This document shows positions 34,321 through 46,100 of a stretch of 64,000 nucleotides of DNA, one piece after another. How positions within the stretch are numbered: position 1 is the stretch's first letter; every line of letters begins with the position of its first letter. Source of the DNA: Catonia carolina (Eukaryota > Arthropoda > Insecta > Hemiptera > Achilidae); contig JAQMRL010000001.1 in assembly GCA_035578175.1 (NCBI GenBank), positions 371,993,720 through 372,057,719 of the forward strand, written 5' to 3'. The notes beneath the pieces were generated by a model, which was given only the letters and a program-made list of their open reading frames with translations, was not told the origin of the DNA and made no database searches. The position numbers were made by a program, and so were the translations under genes.

Positions 34321-34784
34321 ATTTCTATTTCATATAATGAATTAATATAATAATTTCACTAACCTTCTTTTTAAACTGCGTCACCATTATTTTAATTTCT
34401 ACTTACACGTGTTTCGGTGGATCCACCATCAGAGTAAATGAAAAATTGAAACTCAAAATTTTTTTTTCTCATTTATTTAAAATTTACAGAAGATGGTACA
34501 TCTTCAGTCACTTGTATAAAAGAGTTTTATACAAGTGACTGAAGATGTACCATCTTCAGTCTATAAAACTATAAAACTCTTTTATACAAGTGACTGAAGA
34601 TGTACCATCTTCTGTAAATTTTAAATAAATGAGAAAAAAAAAATTTTTAGTTTCAATTTTTCATTTACTCTGATGATGGTGGATCCACCGAAACACGTGT
34701 AAGTAGAAATTAAAATAAAGGTGACGCAGTTTAAAAAGAAGGTTAGTGAAATTATTATATTAATTCATTATATGAAATAGAAAT
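34321..34784. mobile_element. Foldback element: ~210-bp inverted arms with nested palindrome
   Basis: 34321-34530 and 34571-34784 are near-perfect inverted copies. The 40-base loop is itself another copy of the inner arm (ACAAGTGACTGAAGATGTAC), so several hairpins can form. Each arm contains, outward from the loop, AGAAGATGGTACATC, an A-rich run, ACTCTGATG..GGTGGATCCACCGAAAC and ACGTGTAAGTAGAAAT. Transcripts crossing this part of the FAM174-family intron would form a long double-stranded RNA. Confidence 0.92.
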
Positions 34785-34911
34785 ATTTCATAAATATACC
34801 TTTTTAGTTGTTTTTTTTTTAACAGAAGTTGAAAGAGCAGAGTTGATGACCTATTTAGTATAACTTATTGTTATGTTTAATTAGTGTACAAGTTTGACAC
34901 CATTGTAAATT

Positions 34912-35233
34912 TAACCCACCGGGTTGGTTTATGGGCAAATTCATCGCCGTGTGTCAGCCTTTAAACAGCTGATCTTCAGAGATGAAGGTTCCTGTTTCAA
35001 ATTTTAGTAAAGGTAGTTACTTTTATATGGATTTAATTAATGTACAGTGGTTACTGGTGTTTTTTATGGTTGGGGTTCAATTAACCACAAAATTTCAGGA
35101 ATGGTCGGCCTGAGTCTGTTCAAGACTACAACTCATTTACTTCATACATATTTTTATCTCATTAGGTCATCATGAGATTGCTTATTGTCCTTGAAATGAA
35201 CGGATTGTAACATACAAACGTTAGGGTTAAAAA
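34912..35233 (+). mobile_element. ~320-bp SINE, third family, copy 1
   Basis: Opens AACCCACCGGGTTGG and continues with TTTTAGTAAAGGTAGTTACT, GGGGTTCAATTAACCAC, CAGGAATGGTCGGCC, ending ACGTTAGGGTTA. The same order of blocks occurs at 60896-61232, where the B box GTTCAAATCC is clearer. From memory this resembles a tRNA SINE of planthopper-type Hemiptera. It ends 49 bases before FAM174 exon 2. Confidence 0.75.
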
Positions 35234-35281
35234 AATTGTAAATTGGATTGTTTCACAGATTTTTTGTTTGTTGTCTTTAAG

Positions 35282-35432
35282 GTTAAGAAGAAGAAGGTGT
35301 AGAGTTCGTAAATATGGTTTACTTACTAGTCGTGAAGATGTTGAGATGACTCCTTTAGGAGAAGAGGAAGATGATGAAGATTCTACAGTTTTCGATATAA
35401 ATGATCATCCACATCAATCTTCAAGACCATGA
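35282..35432 (+). CDS. FAM174: FAM174-family membrane protein, exon 2 (cytosolic tail)
   Basis: Codes residues 107-156 and TGA. Directly after the membrane segment comes a basic stretch RLRRRRCRVRKYGLL, then EDVEMTPLGEEEDDEDSTVF. Family members that I know share this arrangement: a basic stretch, a YGLL motif, then E-M-x-L and an acidic run ending in T-V-F. The acceptor is TTTAAG at 35276-35281. The 3.9-kb intron carries SINEs, a Tigger-like element and a foldback. AATAAA at 35562-35567 is the likely poly(A) signal. Confidence 0.75.
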
Positions 35433-35561
35433 CATGAAATTTTGGCATAATTCTTCTTCAATTACTTCACCATCATCATCATCAGTAATTTCATTGTCAT
35501 TAAATATTTTCCAGTAAATTAACGTTGTTCTTTCTGATGATTCTCATTTTTAATGTAAGTC

Positions 35562-35567
35562 AATAAA
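35562..35567 (+). terminator. FAM174-family gene polyadenylation signal
   Basis: AATAAA 130 bases after the stop codon. Confidence 0.45.
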
Positions 35568-37182
35568 TTATCGATTACCTACTTTTTATTAAGAATTCTG
35601 TAGCTTTGTGTAAAACATCCGTAATAGATTACATTAATATTACTAATATAGTTTAACCAATTATTACCATGTTTTTGTAGATTTTGTATTTTTATTAACT
35701 TTATTAAGTAGACTACGTAATTCTGGTGTAGATCCTAATGAAACTTGTAAAATGTAAGTAGGCCCTTTTGCATATTTGTAAATAGTTATTGTTAATACAA
35801 TTATTGTTTAGAAAAAATATAACTTTTTTAAAGAGTATACTAACACTTCATTACATGTGCAGCGTGGACTCCCCGCTGAATTTTTGAAATATTTTTATTT
35901 CAGTTAGTCATCAGGGGCTTCTGCATATCTTCCATACACAGTCACAACATAGAGTGGTGGTACAATCTTATGATTGTTATATGCATGCTTAGTCGGTCAT
36001 ACAGTGCTTGGTTTAAAGCAGGGATCTGCCACAATTGGTGTAAAAGTATTATTGTTTTTCTTAATTATTTATATCTAAAAGTGTGGGGATTCGCCATGTA
36101 TGCATGTTGTAATGTCAGCAATCCTTTTATATATTTAATGGAAAGGTTACTTAATTTTGACACAGTATCGAAATTGATTTTAATTTATGTTGTGAATAAT
36201 TTATTATATTTAATCAAAACATCTTAGTCAATTATCATTCATGAAATACATAATAGCGGCAGTGAACTGGAATCTTCTCTGTTGTGGTATTTGAGATTAA
36301 TTTTGTTGATTTTAATTTGTTAATTAATGCTTGTTATGAATTTCAAAGTATTTTTTAAAACTGTCCGTGGTAAAGTCAGAATAAGAATAATGTTGTCTCA
36401 TTAAAAGTTCCTTTAGGACATAAATTCTCAACCTTTTTACTCACCACTCACATTGAGAATCAAAAATTTTCTAGCGCCCCCAAAATTTTTGAACTTACCA
36501 AATAATAAAAATTATAATTGCAGTTGCTGTTTTTAAGATGGGTTCTGAAAAACAGTAATTTTAATTATTGTTGTTAAATGTAGCATATCCTATTTTTATA
36601 TATAATAAAAACTCATTTGTTTTGACATATTTGTTATAAGTAGTTGTCAAGACAGTTTGTAAGTGCTGCATAGAACAAAAAAGGTTTAAACTTGTGTTGG
36701 TAAAGTAGTTGTATAATAAAGATTACATTATGGTTTTTATTTATTTTATACTATTGCTGTATTGTTGTAGTTACTATTTAATTTTTATTTTGAAAAATAC
36801 CAAGAAAACATCTTTTTCTGCCCATTTTTATTGAGCCGTCATCTTTCTAGACTGCCTGAATGCCTCCAATTTTCTGTGGGTCTTCTACCTCCTCCATCTC
36901 TTGAAGGTCTCCAGTGCTCACTTTGAGAAAGGATGCTTTTGGTGATCGGTGATACTTTTACATTTGTTGCAATCCCCTCGCTGTTTCAGCAAAAGTAATA
37001 TTTTACACATAATGCAACATAATGTATTGTCGCAATAGAGATCATTATTCAGCCTGTCAAAGATTCTCTTTGAATGTCAAAACATTTTTCAAATTTTAGT
37101 AAAAACAATTCAGTTTGGGATTTGTGTAGTTTATCTTGAAAATTTTTTTTGATTGGATTTCTGTTAATCTCTTTTAGGCTGA
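35568..37182. other. Intergenic, mostly featureless
   Basis: A short minus-strand block near 36840-36935 resembles a LINE C-terminal fragment too decayed to assign. TTCTCAACCTTTTTACTCAC at 36426 resembles a hAT-type end without a partner. Otherwise AT-rich. Confidence 0.4.
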
Positions 37183-38205
37183 GGCCGCACTACTGAATGG
37201 GTACCTAATGGCTAGAAGGTAGTTACCATCCAAGTGACCCGTCAGGCAATTGTCTGCTGCATGATTTGTTTATGGAGTCGACCACATTGCCCTCTCAATC
37301 TAAGCCACGGCACCTGGTGTGTATAGAGATAAGCAGCCTGGTAGGTTCATTTTAGCCACTCACCATATGCATAACAAGTCGTTTCTTGTGTTCAGAATAT
37401 TTTATTTTGAACCGCTTCAAAATACCTATACCTTTTCAAGTACCTGTGTTAATTAGCATAATATTCTAAATGGAAGAATTACTAATAGCAGGGGTATTCA
37501 AGTGCAAATCCATCTAGGACCCAACTGGTAAGCTATGGAAGAATGCTATAATAATTAGTAGCCCATGGGCACAAGTAGCCAATGAAGAGTTACTTTATTG
37601 CGAGAATTAGTCGCTGTTCTGCAGAAATGGCTTTCCTGAAGTTTGTTGACGTTCTTTCCAGTTTGTCTTTACTTTTTTTAGATCATGTTAAATATTTTGG
37701 TACTCGTCCTTGCATATTTATAGAACTGATCAGGATAACTTCTTATTTTTTTTTATAAACACGCAAAATTCACCATCGCCCTCTGTATCATTATAATACT
37801 CTGAACCCATATAGGCCGGCCTGTTAGCGTAGTGGTTAGCGCAACTGGCTTCTGTGCTGGGGTCCCGGGTTTGATTTCCGGTCAGGTCTGGCATTTTTTC
37901 ATCACTCATTATCATCATTATCCACAGTCTGCATTAGCATAAATTGCAGAACAGTCAGACATAAAAACAGAACCTATGTAGACCTCACTTTCACTTTATT
38001 TTTACTGAATTCTATAAATTGGGACTACATTTACATAAAAGTAATTTTCTCGAGAGCGACATTTTGTACTATATAACTACTGGCTAATGCAGGCTGGAAT
38101 GGAGTAAATTAAATCCAACAGTGCAACCGTTATATATCTACCCTCCACCCACTAGCCTCTACCCTCTATCCAACAATCTAACCACTACCCACCTGTAGTG
38201 CGGCC
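37183..38205. mobile_element. Possible hAT-type non-autonomous element
   Basis: Short 11-bp inverted ends GGCCGCACTAC / GTAGTGCGGCC bound ~1 kb that is more GC-rich than its surroundings and has no coding frame. Just inside, both ends carry diverged GGGTA and TAGAAGG/ATAGAGG blocks. No 8-bp target duplication was found, so this is tentative. It contains the SINE at 37814. Confidence 0.35.
37814..37963 (+). mobile_element. tRNA-derived SINE (S5)
   Basis: Head GGCCTGTTAGCGTAGTGGTTA (A box) and GGTTTGATTTCC (B box), followed by GTCAGGTCTGGCAT and a body GTCTGCATTAGCATAAATTG like that of S2-S4. An imperfect 12-bp target duplication flanks it (GAACCCATATAG / GAACCTATGTAG). Confidence 0.85.
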
Positions 38206-39440
38206 CATGGTTTACGTTCATTAGGTCCAGTAGGATTATCTAATGTAAGTGAACACACACTTATTTACATCATGCGGAAGCGTTATGAATTTTTTTCGTA
38301 TTCAGTCTTGTAAGGGCTGTGTTCAGTCAGCTTAACATTGTGTGTTTTTCGTAATGTTACTCTTCATTAATGTTCACACATCTTTTTGAGCATGTTTCAA
38401 TTTTTTTTTCTTTGACTATTTGGGTACCAGTTCTCTTGCTCATTCTATCTAGAAAACTCATGTTTTTTAAATCTAATAAAATGTTTAAGTAAAGTCTATA
38501 TTTAATTCACTAGAGATTTTATCAGCTTGTTTTAAACCATATTGTACAACATTTAAAAATTTCAGTTATATTGAACACATTTTTTTAAAATCTACTACCG
38601 TTTATTCTATAAATTTGTCCAAATAATTACAGTTTCCTTTTCCTGGATGTATGTAGCATTTTAGGAATACAATTCCTTTTGAAATCCAATTTTCTTTGCT
38701 ACCTCTCTGAAGTTTAATTCGTGTCCTAATTTTTTGAAAATTATTTGAGATGGATGAATACCTTTTGGTTGGGTTACTTTCCTATGTCTGATCTTAAGAT
38801 TTTTGGTAATAATTTCTTTTTATACGTACTTTTAGTTAATTGGTATGCCTAATTTATTGTTTTGTTTATTAATTGATTTATAATAATTCAGATTTTCTTT
38901 GATCCTTTCCATAAGGTACTGTTAAATTTAACTTAATTTTTGGAATAATACAAAATATATTCTTATGTAACAATGGTAGTAAATTTTTCATTTTTGTTTT
39001 CTTGTTTGATCACATTAGATCATTTTAGTCTAGTACTTCTTGAATCTCTTTTGAAGTTTTTGTTCCCAGTATTTTTCCATTCTATCGGATCTTGCTTTTC
39101 TTTCCTTGTCTGAAAACACCCTTTCCGTGTGTTTTCTAGTTCTAGCTTGTAATATGGTGTGTTTGTCTTTTAGTATTTCAGTTGTTCTTCTTTCTTTGCC
39201 TTAAATCCTCCAGTGTAATCTGCATTTTGTTCGTATCTTTTTTAACTTCCTAAACCATTTTATTTAATATTTCTTATTTTTAATAACCTCTATAATTTTT
39301 GTAAGTACTCTTTTTCTTGTGTCCTAATTATATTAAATAATAATGTAATGCAATCTGTCTTGTTGGAACTATGTTTAAAACATTTTCATTTAACACAAAC
39401 AATTGTAGTTCTGGTGAAATTTTTATACGTTGTAAAATAA
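38206..39440. other. Intergenic, featureless
   Basis: T-rich on the plus strand; the C/T-rich minus complement suggests an old LINE on the minus strand around 39050-39260, but no motif is clear enough. Confidence 0.4.
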
Positions 39441-40191
39441 TCTATACTAATATAATAAAGAAAAAACGTCTGTTTGTTTGTATGAGGTAATCTCAGAAAC
39501 TACTGAACTGATTTTAAAAAATCTTTCATTGTTGCATAGCTTAGAGCTTCCTGATCAATATAGGCCATTTCGCAACTTTAAGTAAGTGAGTTAAGCAACT
39601 TAAACTGTGACGATGTCGCATGTTTTAGTCCATCGGGTGCATAGCATATTTATTTTTTCTAAGTCTTTGGTTGGTGTATTTTTTGGGCTAGAAACACGAT
39701 TCAACTTTTATATTTCATAGGAAAACATGAAGAATAACATTTAATTCAAAAAACATTAAAAATTCGGAAATCTTCAAAATTATTATTTTTGTACCTACTG
39801 TATTTCATATATTTGTTTTCATTCGACAGGAAGTGAATGAGTCATATTTCCAGTTACTCTGCTTACTGCACCCACATATTACTGTCTCTTATCTCAGCCA
39901 CATATCAACTGTCTCTTTTTTTCCATCAGAATAATTCTTCTTTGCTTTCTATTCAATTCTGTTAAATCGCAGGGATGAACATTTAAAATGGTGGGCATCG
40001 ATTTGAGACAAGAGTGCTTCCTTCACTCATGGACGACTATACGTCGGATTTTGTAGAGCTAGAAGTGCAGAAAAACAATTTATTTTGCTGCCACAGGGCA
40101 ACAAAACCACAAATATTGTATATAGAGAGGATAAAATAATGTAATGAGGCCTACATTAGCTGCTGTGAAGCGAAGCGAGTGGGGGTTGCTA
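39441..40191 (+). mobile_element. Helitron-like non-autonomous fragment
   Basis: The left end TCTATACTAATATAATAAAG after an A, followed by GTTTGTTTGTATGAGGTAAT and CAGAAACTACTGAACTGATT, is the typical start of arthropod Helitrons. The right end GAAGCGAAGCGAGTGGGGGT TGCTA is of the usual GC-rich 3' style, but no clear terminal hairpin or CTRR was verified. No helicase or Rep coding. Confidence 0.45.
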
Positions 40192-43174
40192 TTCTATCTA
40201 TAAAGAGATGTAAAAACTAAAACTTAAAGGCCAAAGTTTAATATTTTTATATTATTTGTATTAATTACTGTTTTTATTATTTTAAACAGTGTTAATATTT
40301 AAACATTACAGTATACGTTCAAGTTGTTTCTACATTGTAATGTAGTCTGCTTTGTTGGAACTATGTTTTAAATAAAAATAAATTGCTACTAGGATCAAAG
40401 ACTAAAATGTTTAGATAAAGCATAAAAAATTTCATATTATTTTATCGCTTCTTCAGTATTTGCAACTTTCAAACATATTTAATTTTGTTGTATATGTTGT
40501 AGTCATCTTTGAACAGTCAATGTAGATTCCTGTTATTGTAAGCATTGTAAAATTTTGTTCTTATTTCCTGATTGTCATATTAGTTATTTAACTGTAAATT
40601 ATATTTTTAATGTTTCCATAACATAGTTGCAGACAAATAGAAAATTGGAAGTTGTTATTTAGAATGCTGTTTTATATGATACAGCTGTATGGTTTATGAT
40701 GCCGTTTTTCTTCAAAAACTCTTTTAACTATTTTCATTGACCTATTTTATGCAATCTTTGTCCATCTGTGTGTTCATTATGTATTCTTTGTTTCACTAGA
40801 ATTCACATGTCAATTAAACATAAATGAGAACTTAATATATTTTCTTTTTTATAATATTGTATTGTTTGATCTGTTAATGAACTTTGTTTTTTTATTGGTT
40901 TACAATTTTTATGTTTTGTAGTAAAACTAATAAAATATTTAAATTATAACTTTGCAGTAAAATATTAACATTAAAATATTCCTACTGACCTTGTTTGTGA
41001 ACATATAAAGTTTTTAGATTAGAAGCGTTCGTAGAATTAGAATAATTTTTTAACATTTACTTTTGTATTATGATTTTCAGTAAGTTGTTTTCCAGTAGTT
41101 GTATGTAATTCATGTTATGTATTATAGTAAGTTGTTATATTTCCGTAAATCTCTCATTAATATAGTGAAAAATATTTTTAAAAAAATGTTATACAAGACT
41201 GTTTTATATCATCCTTGTCGACGGAATCTACAGTAATTTCCCACGTAACTGGATCCTTTTTGTTCGGTTTTTTGAGTTGTCTGGACTGATTTTTAAATCT
41301 TTGGAATGATTTTTTCTTTATCATTAATTTTAAATTATTTTGTACAGAAATATAGCTTTATTAGTATAATAAACAATGTTATATGATTAAATTGATAAAT
41401 AATATCCCCACAAGGGATTGACATTATTTGCTATATGCGTATAATTATGTGATAGTATTAATCACACAAAGAATTGACATTATTTACTGTGTGAAAATGT
41501 GGCGTTAGGTTCGTTCCAAAAAATTCTTCACTGTATGGAAAGGTTTGAGATAAATAAACAAATATGAGTACTTATAATTATATCCATTTATTTTAAATAT
41601 TTTTAAAAATACTTATTTATATTAAAAAAATCCCCCTATTTTATAAAAATTACAATTTATTAAGTTTAAAATTTATATTAAAAAAATAAAGAAAAGTAAA
41701 GAAGTGCTTTAGTAATTATTTGAATGTTTATTTTTATTTATTATCTTTTATAGTTAACTGTTTGTTCAATTTTACCTGCCTAGGTCTTTGTTTTTCGATG
41801 GCGTCAATTATTTTAGAAGTTCCATTTAGATGGCTTGAAACTTGAAGATTCTGTTAGATTATAATTAATTGTGGTTGTTTTCTAATTCCACACTGGACAC
41901 ATTATTATTTTATTCTGGTTATGCTTATTTTATAATTATTACTTAAGACTTTTTGTTTAAACTTAATCACATTTTAATAAAAAAGAAACTGGAGCTAACA
42001 CATCTGTACTCTTCGCTGCTTGCATGAGCAGTGTCCTTCCCATTTGGTACAAAACTTAGCGTCTTTACTTTGGCCTTCAATGTTAAATTTTAAATAGCCA
42101 ATTACCCCTTTTTATAAAAATAGCTGCCACCAATCACGTTTTACTTGAGTTTTAACGGTTTACACTCTCACTTTACTACGTATGACTTTATGTATAAATA
42201 CAAGACATTAGTTTACCACAGTTTGACAGAGTAATTATTATTTTGACATCAGCTTTTAACCACCAATAGTTCTCTAAACATTAAGAATCATACTTTATTA
42301 CATATAACAAACGTGTCCTTTTTACTTTCTCTTGCCTGTATCAATATATAGATTTTCAGTTATCCAGACCTGATCCAATTATTTTTGGTTGAATGGGAAA
42401 TTACTGTTCATAATTCAGCAGCTCATTTAGTTTTAGTATTAATTAGGTGTTGTAGATATATTTCTATGTTTTCTCCATAATAAACAAAATATGTTTTAGT
42501 TTTTATTTCTGTTATCAGCAACTGTTTAGTTAAAATAACCACCCAAATTGATTGTTGCATTAAGCTGAATTTTGATGTAGTCTTACATAATTTTTTAATT
42601 GACACCCAATGGTGTTTTTTTCTTGTGTGACTGTCAGCTAACCAGCTGACAATCTTACAAATTTGTTTACCTAACCAATTTTATTTAACAATTTATTGCG
42701 ACTGGCTACTCACTCAGAGGTCTTGAACAAAATTAATTTTTTTACGTATTTTAGCATTAACTGCTATGACCATGAATCCTTTAGCTCCCACTTTCAGCTC
42801 TTAGAATTTTATTCAATCTATTGGTTCTTTGATTAGTGCGGTTATAATTTACTCCAGGGTTGATCGATCGATTGATTACTTAAGAAGGATGTTGTGGTAG
42901 GCCTACTTTCAGTCCAAATATCTTTTTTTTATATTGTTAAATATTTCAAAAGAGAAAGAAATATTAAATAGAAAGAGGAGAAAATGTTGGTATACCTAAA
43001 CTACAATGTAATTTGTATTTTTGTTTGTTATATTTTTGAATTGGTAAATTTGTCTTCCAATTATGCCAAACCATTAATTATGTTACCCCGAATGTTAATT
43101 ATGTTACCTGTAATATATTTCATCCTTAATAATGAAAAAAATATGTTGTATAACCTTCATGTAACATCACAATT
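40192..43174. other. Intergenic AT-rich sequence
   Basis: No gene or transposon recognised except the family-A end fragment at 42320. Confidence 0.55.
42320..42352 (+). repeat. Family-A repeat, end fragment (G)
   Basis: TTTTTACTTTCTCTTGCCTG and TATCAATATATAG match the left terminus of family A. The body is absent. Confidence 0.6.
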
Positions 43175-43178
43175 CTAG

Positions 43179-46100
43179 AGTGTTTGGTAAAAGGAGTATA
43201 AGTCAAAAATTCATAATTTTCAGGAGTCACATTTTATTGATTCTAATTTTTTAAAAACATCAATTTCATTTAACTTAATGATTATTAATATGATTATCTA
43301 ACAATGAATTGTTGTGTGTGACTGAAGTTATAAAACTTTCAATCTTTACAGAGATACATGACTTATACTATTTTGATCAAAATTTTTACATGACTTATAC
43401 TATTTGACCCTGTGCTCTAAATTCAGCTGTTGAATAAAATTACGAATTTTATCATACAAATTTAATAAAATTTGGTTAATCATTTTTTTTATTTAAGATG
43501 CCTAACAAAAGTACAAAATATGTCTTTGTGCGTGAAACATAACTAATGTATTTTCAGCTTTCTGACCTAGTTAACTAAACTAAACCAAGCCTAACGTTTA
43601 AAACTAAAGAAACAATACAAAAAAATCATTAAATCACCTAACATTTAAAAAAATCTATCATATTAGAAGTTCACAAATTTATTGATACTGAATAAAAGTA
43701 GGTACATTTTTGTACAACATTAAAATAATGGAATGATACACATTTTTTCTAAAGGTAAAATTAACGTTTAATAGTAATATTTTCTTAAATAAAAATCTTA
43801 AAAATATTGTAAAAAAATAAAAATAAAAGATAGTGAAAATTGTAATTTAAAATAAATTAAATATAAAGTTCAATTTAACTGATAAACCTTATGTGAATTA
43901 AAAAGTTTAATCATCTTCTTGGTGTCCTTCAATATCCGGATAAGTGTCTGGTATTCCCTTTGATGATTTTAAATCTTTATAAAATTGGTGAAACACATCA
44001 GGGATATGTTCAAGTAACTGAAGTATATCCTTCTTCTTTGCTTCAGAAATTGCCAAAGGAGAATTGTACAGTTGTTCTGGCTGCAGTTTTGTGTTGTCGT
44101 GGCCTCGTCGAACAAAACTCAACGTTTGAAAATCTTCGGTTTTGCTAAGACTGTACTTGAATTTTAATGTACCATACTCTTTTGTGTAAAGAAACCAACG
44201 ACTTTTCAACCAGCTAAACATTTCTCCGTTAGTATCTTTCTTTCGAAGAGTCAAGGGACTTTTAAGCAGACCATCAAACTTAAGAAAATCAGAATGAACA
44301 AGTTTTGTGACTTGAAAATGCTTTTTGATACTACAACAGAATGAACCAGCTGATACCAGTCATGCGGATGATGAACTGTGGTGCTGAGCTTTTTCTTCTG
44401 TTTTTCGATAAATCCGTGATCAATATCGCACTCCATGTGGCTATGGCCACTTACCATAAATTTACGATCAATGACTTGAAGGTTTGGGATGATTTGAATA
44501 GCAGTAAAGAACATTGATGATACGTGAGAGTCACGGTTCTGGCCGCCATACGTATCTGAATAAAGTATTACATGCTATCAGCTTCTTCATGATGCTTATC
44601 AATATCTTCATTTATTTTATGAAGTTCATTTTCATCTGCAGCAACTTTCTTTTTAGTTTGTAGCAGATCACATTTATAGCAAGTGTCGATCTTCGGTTCC
44701 TTAAATGAAATGTTCATATCATGTAGTTCTCTTTGATAAATAGTTCTTGATACTGGGTTATCAACGACTATTTCCTTATAAGCTCTGTACAGGATTTGTA
44801 GATTTAAAAAAAAAACAGTAAATATTTTTTGTTACTTTTACGATGACTATAATGCGATTCGTAGAGCGGGTACGAATTAATGTGATTTCTAACCTCAAGT
44901 AATCTAGCATCACTAATAATTTTATTTGCCGGAGTTCTTCGGCCTCTATTATCACGTTCAGGTATTCCTGACAATGAAAGAACTTTATTTTTAATAACTT
45001 GAGTAATAAACATGTTGGTTTCGCCCAGAGTGTCTATAAAGCATTTTCTACACACCTTTGTACGTTCCCCATTAATACAAAAATGAAGTGAGTTTGTTGC
45101 AGTCCTATTATGCTGTTTTTCTGGGTCGTTAGTTCTTTTTCGGCTTGTTGCAGGAGATTTGGAATCAATTAGACCACATAAGTAAGCCAAACGTCTGTCC
45201 CTTTCTCCCATAGACCAGTACTCGTCAAACAATAATTCTTTGACCATTTTGTTTCCCACTTGCTTTTCCAATTTTTCCTTGCATTTTGATCTACACATAT
45301 GAATATCTTTAGAGACTCGACCGACAACTACTTTCTCCTTACTAGTAATGTATTCTTTGCCACTGTTACGATAATATTTTCTTTCTAACCTAATTTTACG
45401 GCAGAAAACACCTTCTCCTTTTGCACTACGTTTTCTTTTCTTTAAAATATTATTGGAATTGTTTTCCGTCTGATTTTCTCTCAGGTTTTTAGAAATTTTA
45501 GACTCTAATGATAATTCAATTACTTCCGCATGATTGTTATTAATAATTTCATTACCATCAGAAGTATCAGCTGCGGTTTTAATCGGTTACAATTTTCTTT
45601 TTAATTTCTTAGGTGTTCGTTTATTTGATTGTAATGGAATCTCAGAACCATCTTCAGAACTATTTGTATCCTGGTTGCTTGAGGGAATATAATTTACATC
45701 AAGATCTGTATCATCACTTTTAGAAAAGATTCTTCCTACTTCAGTCAGTTCACTATCAATAGAACTAACCCTAATTTCTGACGTACTGACAATGGATTCT
45801 TCTATAATAATATGTTCTACTTCTTTAGCCATCTTAATCTGTTCATCATTAAGATCAGATGATCTGTCAGACATAGATTCATCAGAATCTGAAAATAATT
45901 TAAGATAAATAAAATGATGAACAGATATTTGGGACCAAGAACTTAAACCTTCTTAAAATAGGAGGAAAACAATTACCTACTTTATCTAGATAATATTCAT
46001 TTAGTTGGCTTTAAATTATTTTTTTTTCAGAAAAGGACGATAATTTAGTTAGATCATAGCACAATGATAGTAATAATAAGCTTCTTTATAATTATTTATT

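Noticed and set aside
36426..36480. hAT transposon end (TTCTCAACCTTTTTACTC).
   Set aside because: Single end-like motif without a partner, target duplication or coding.
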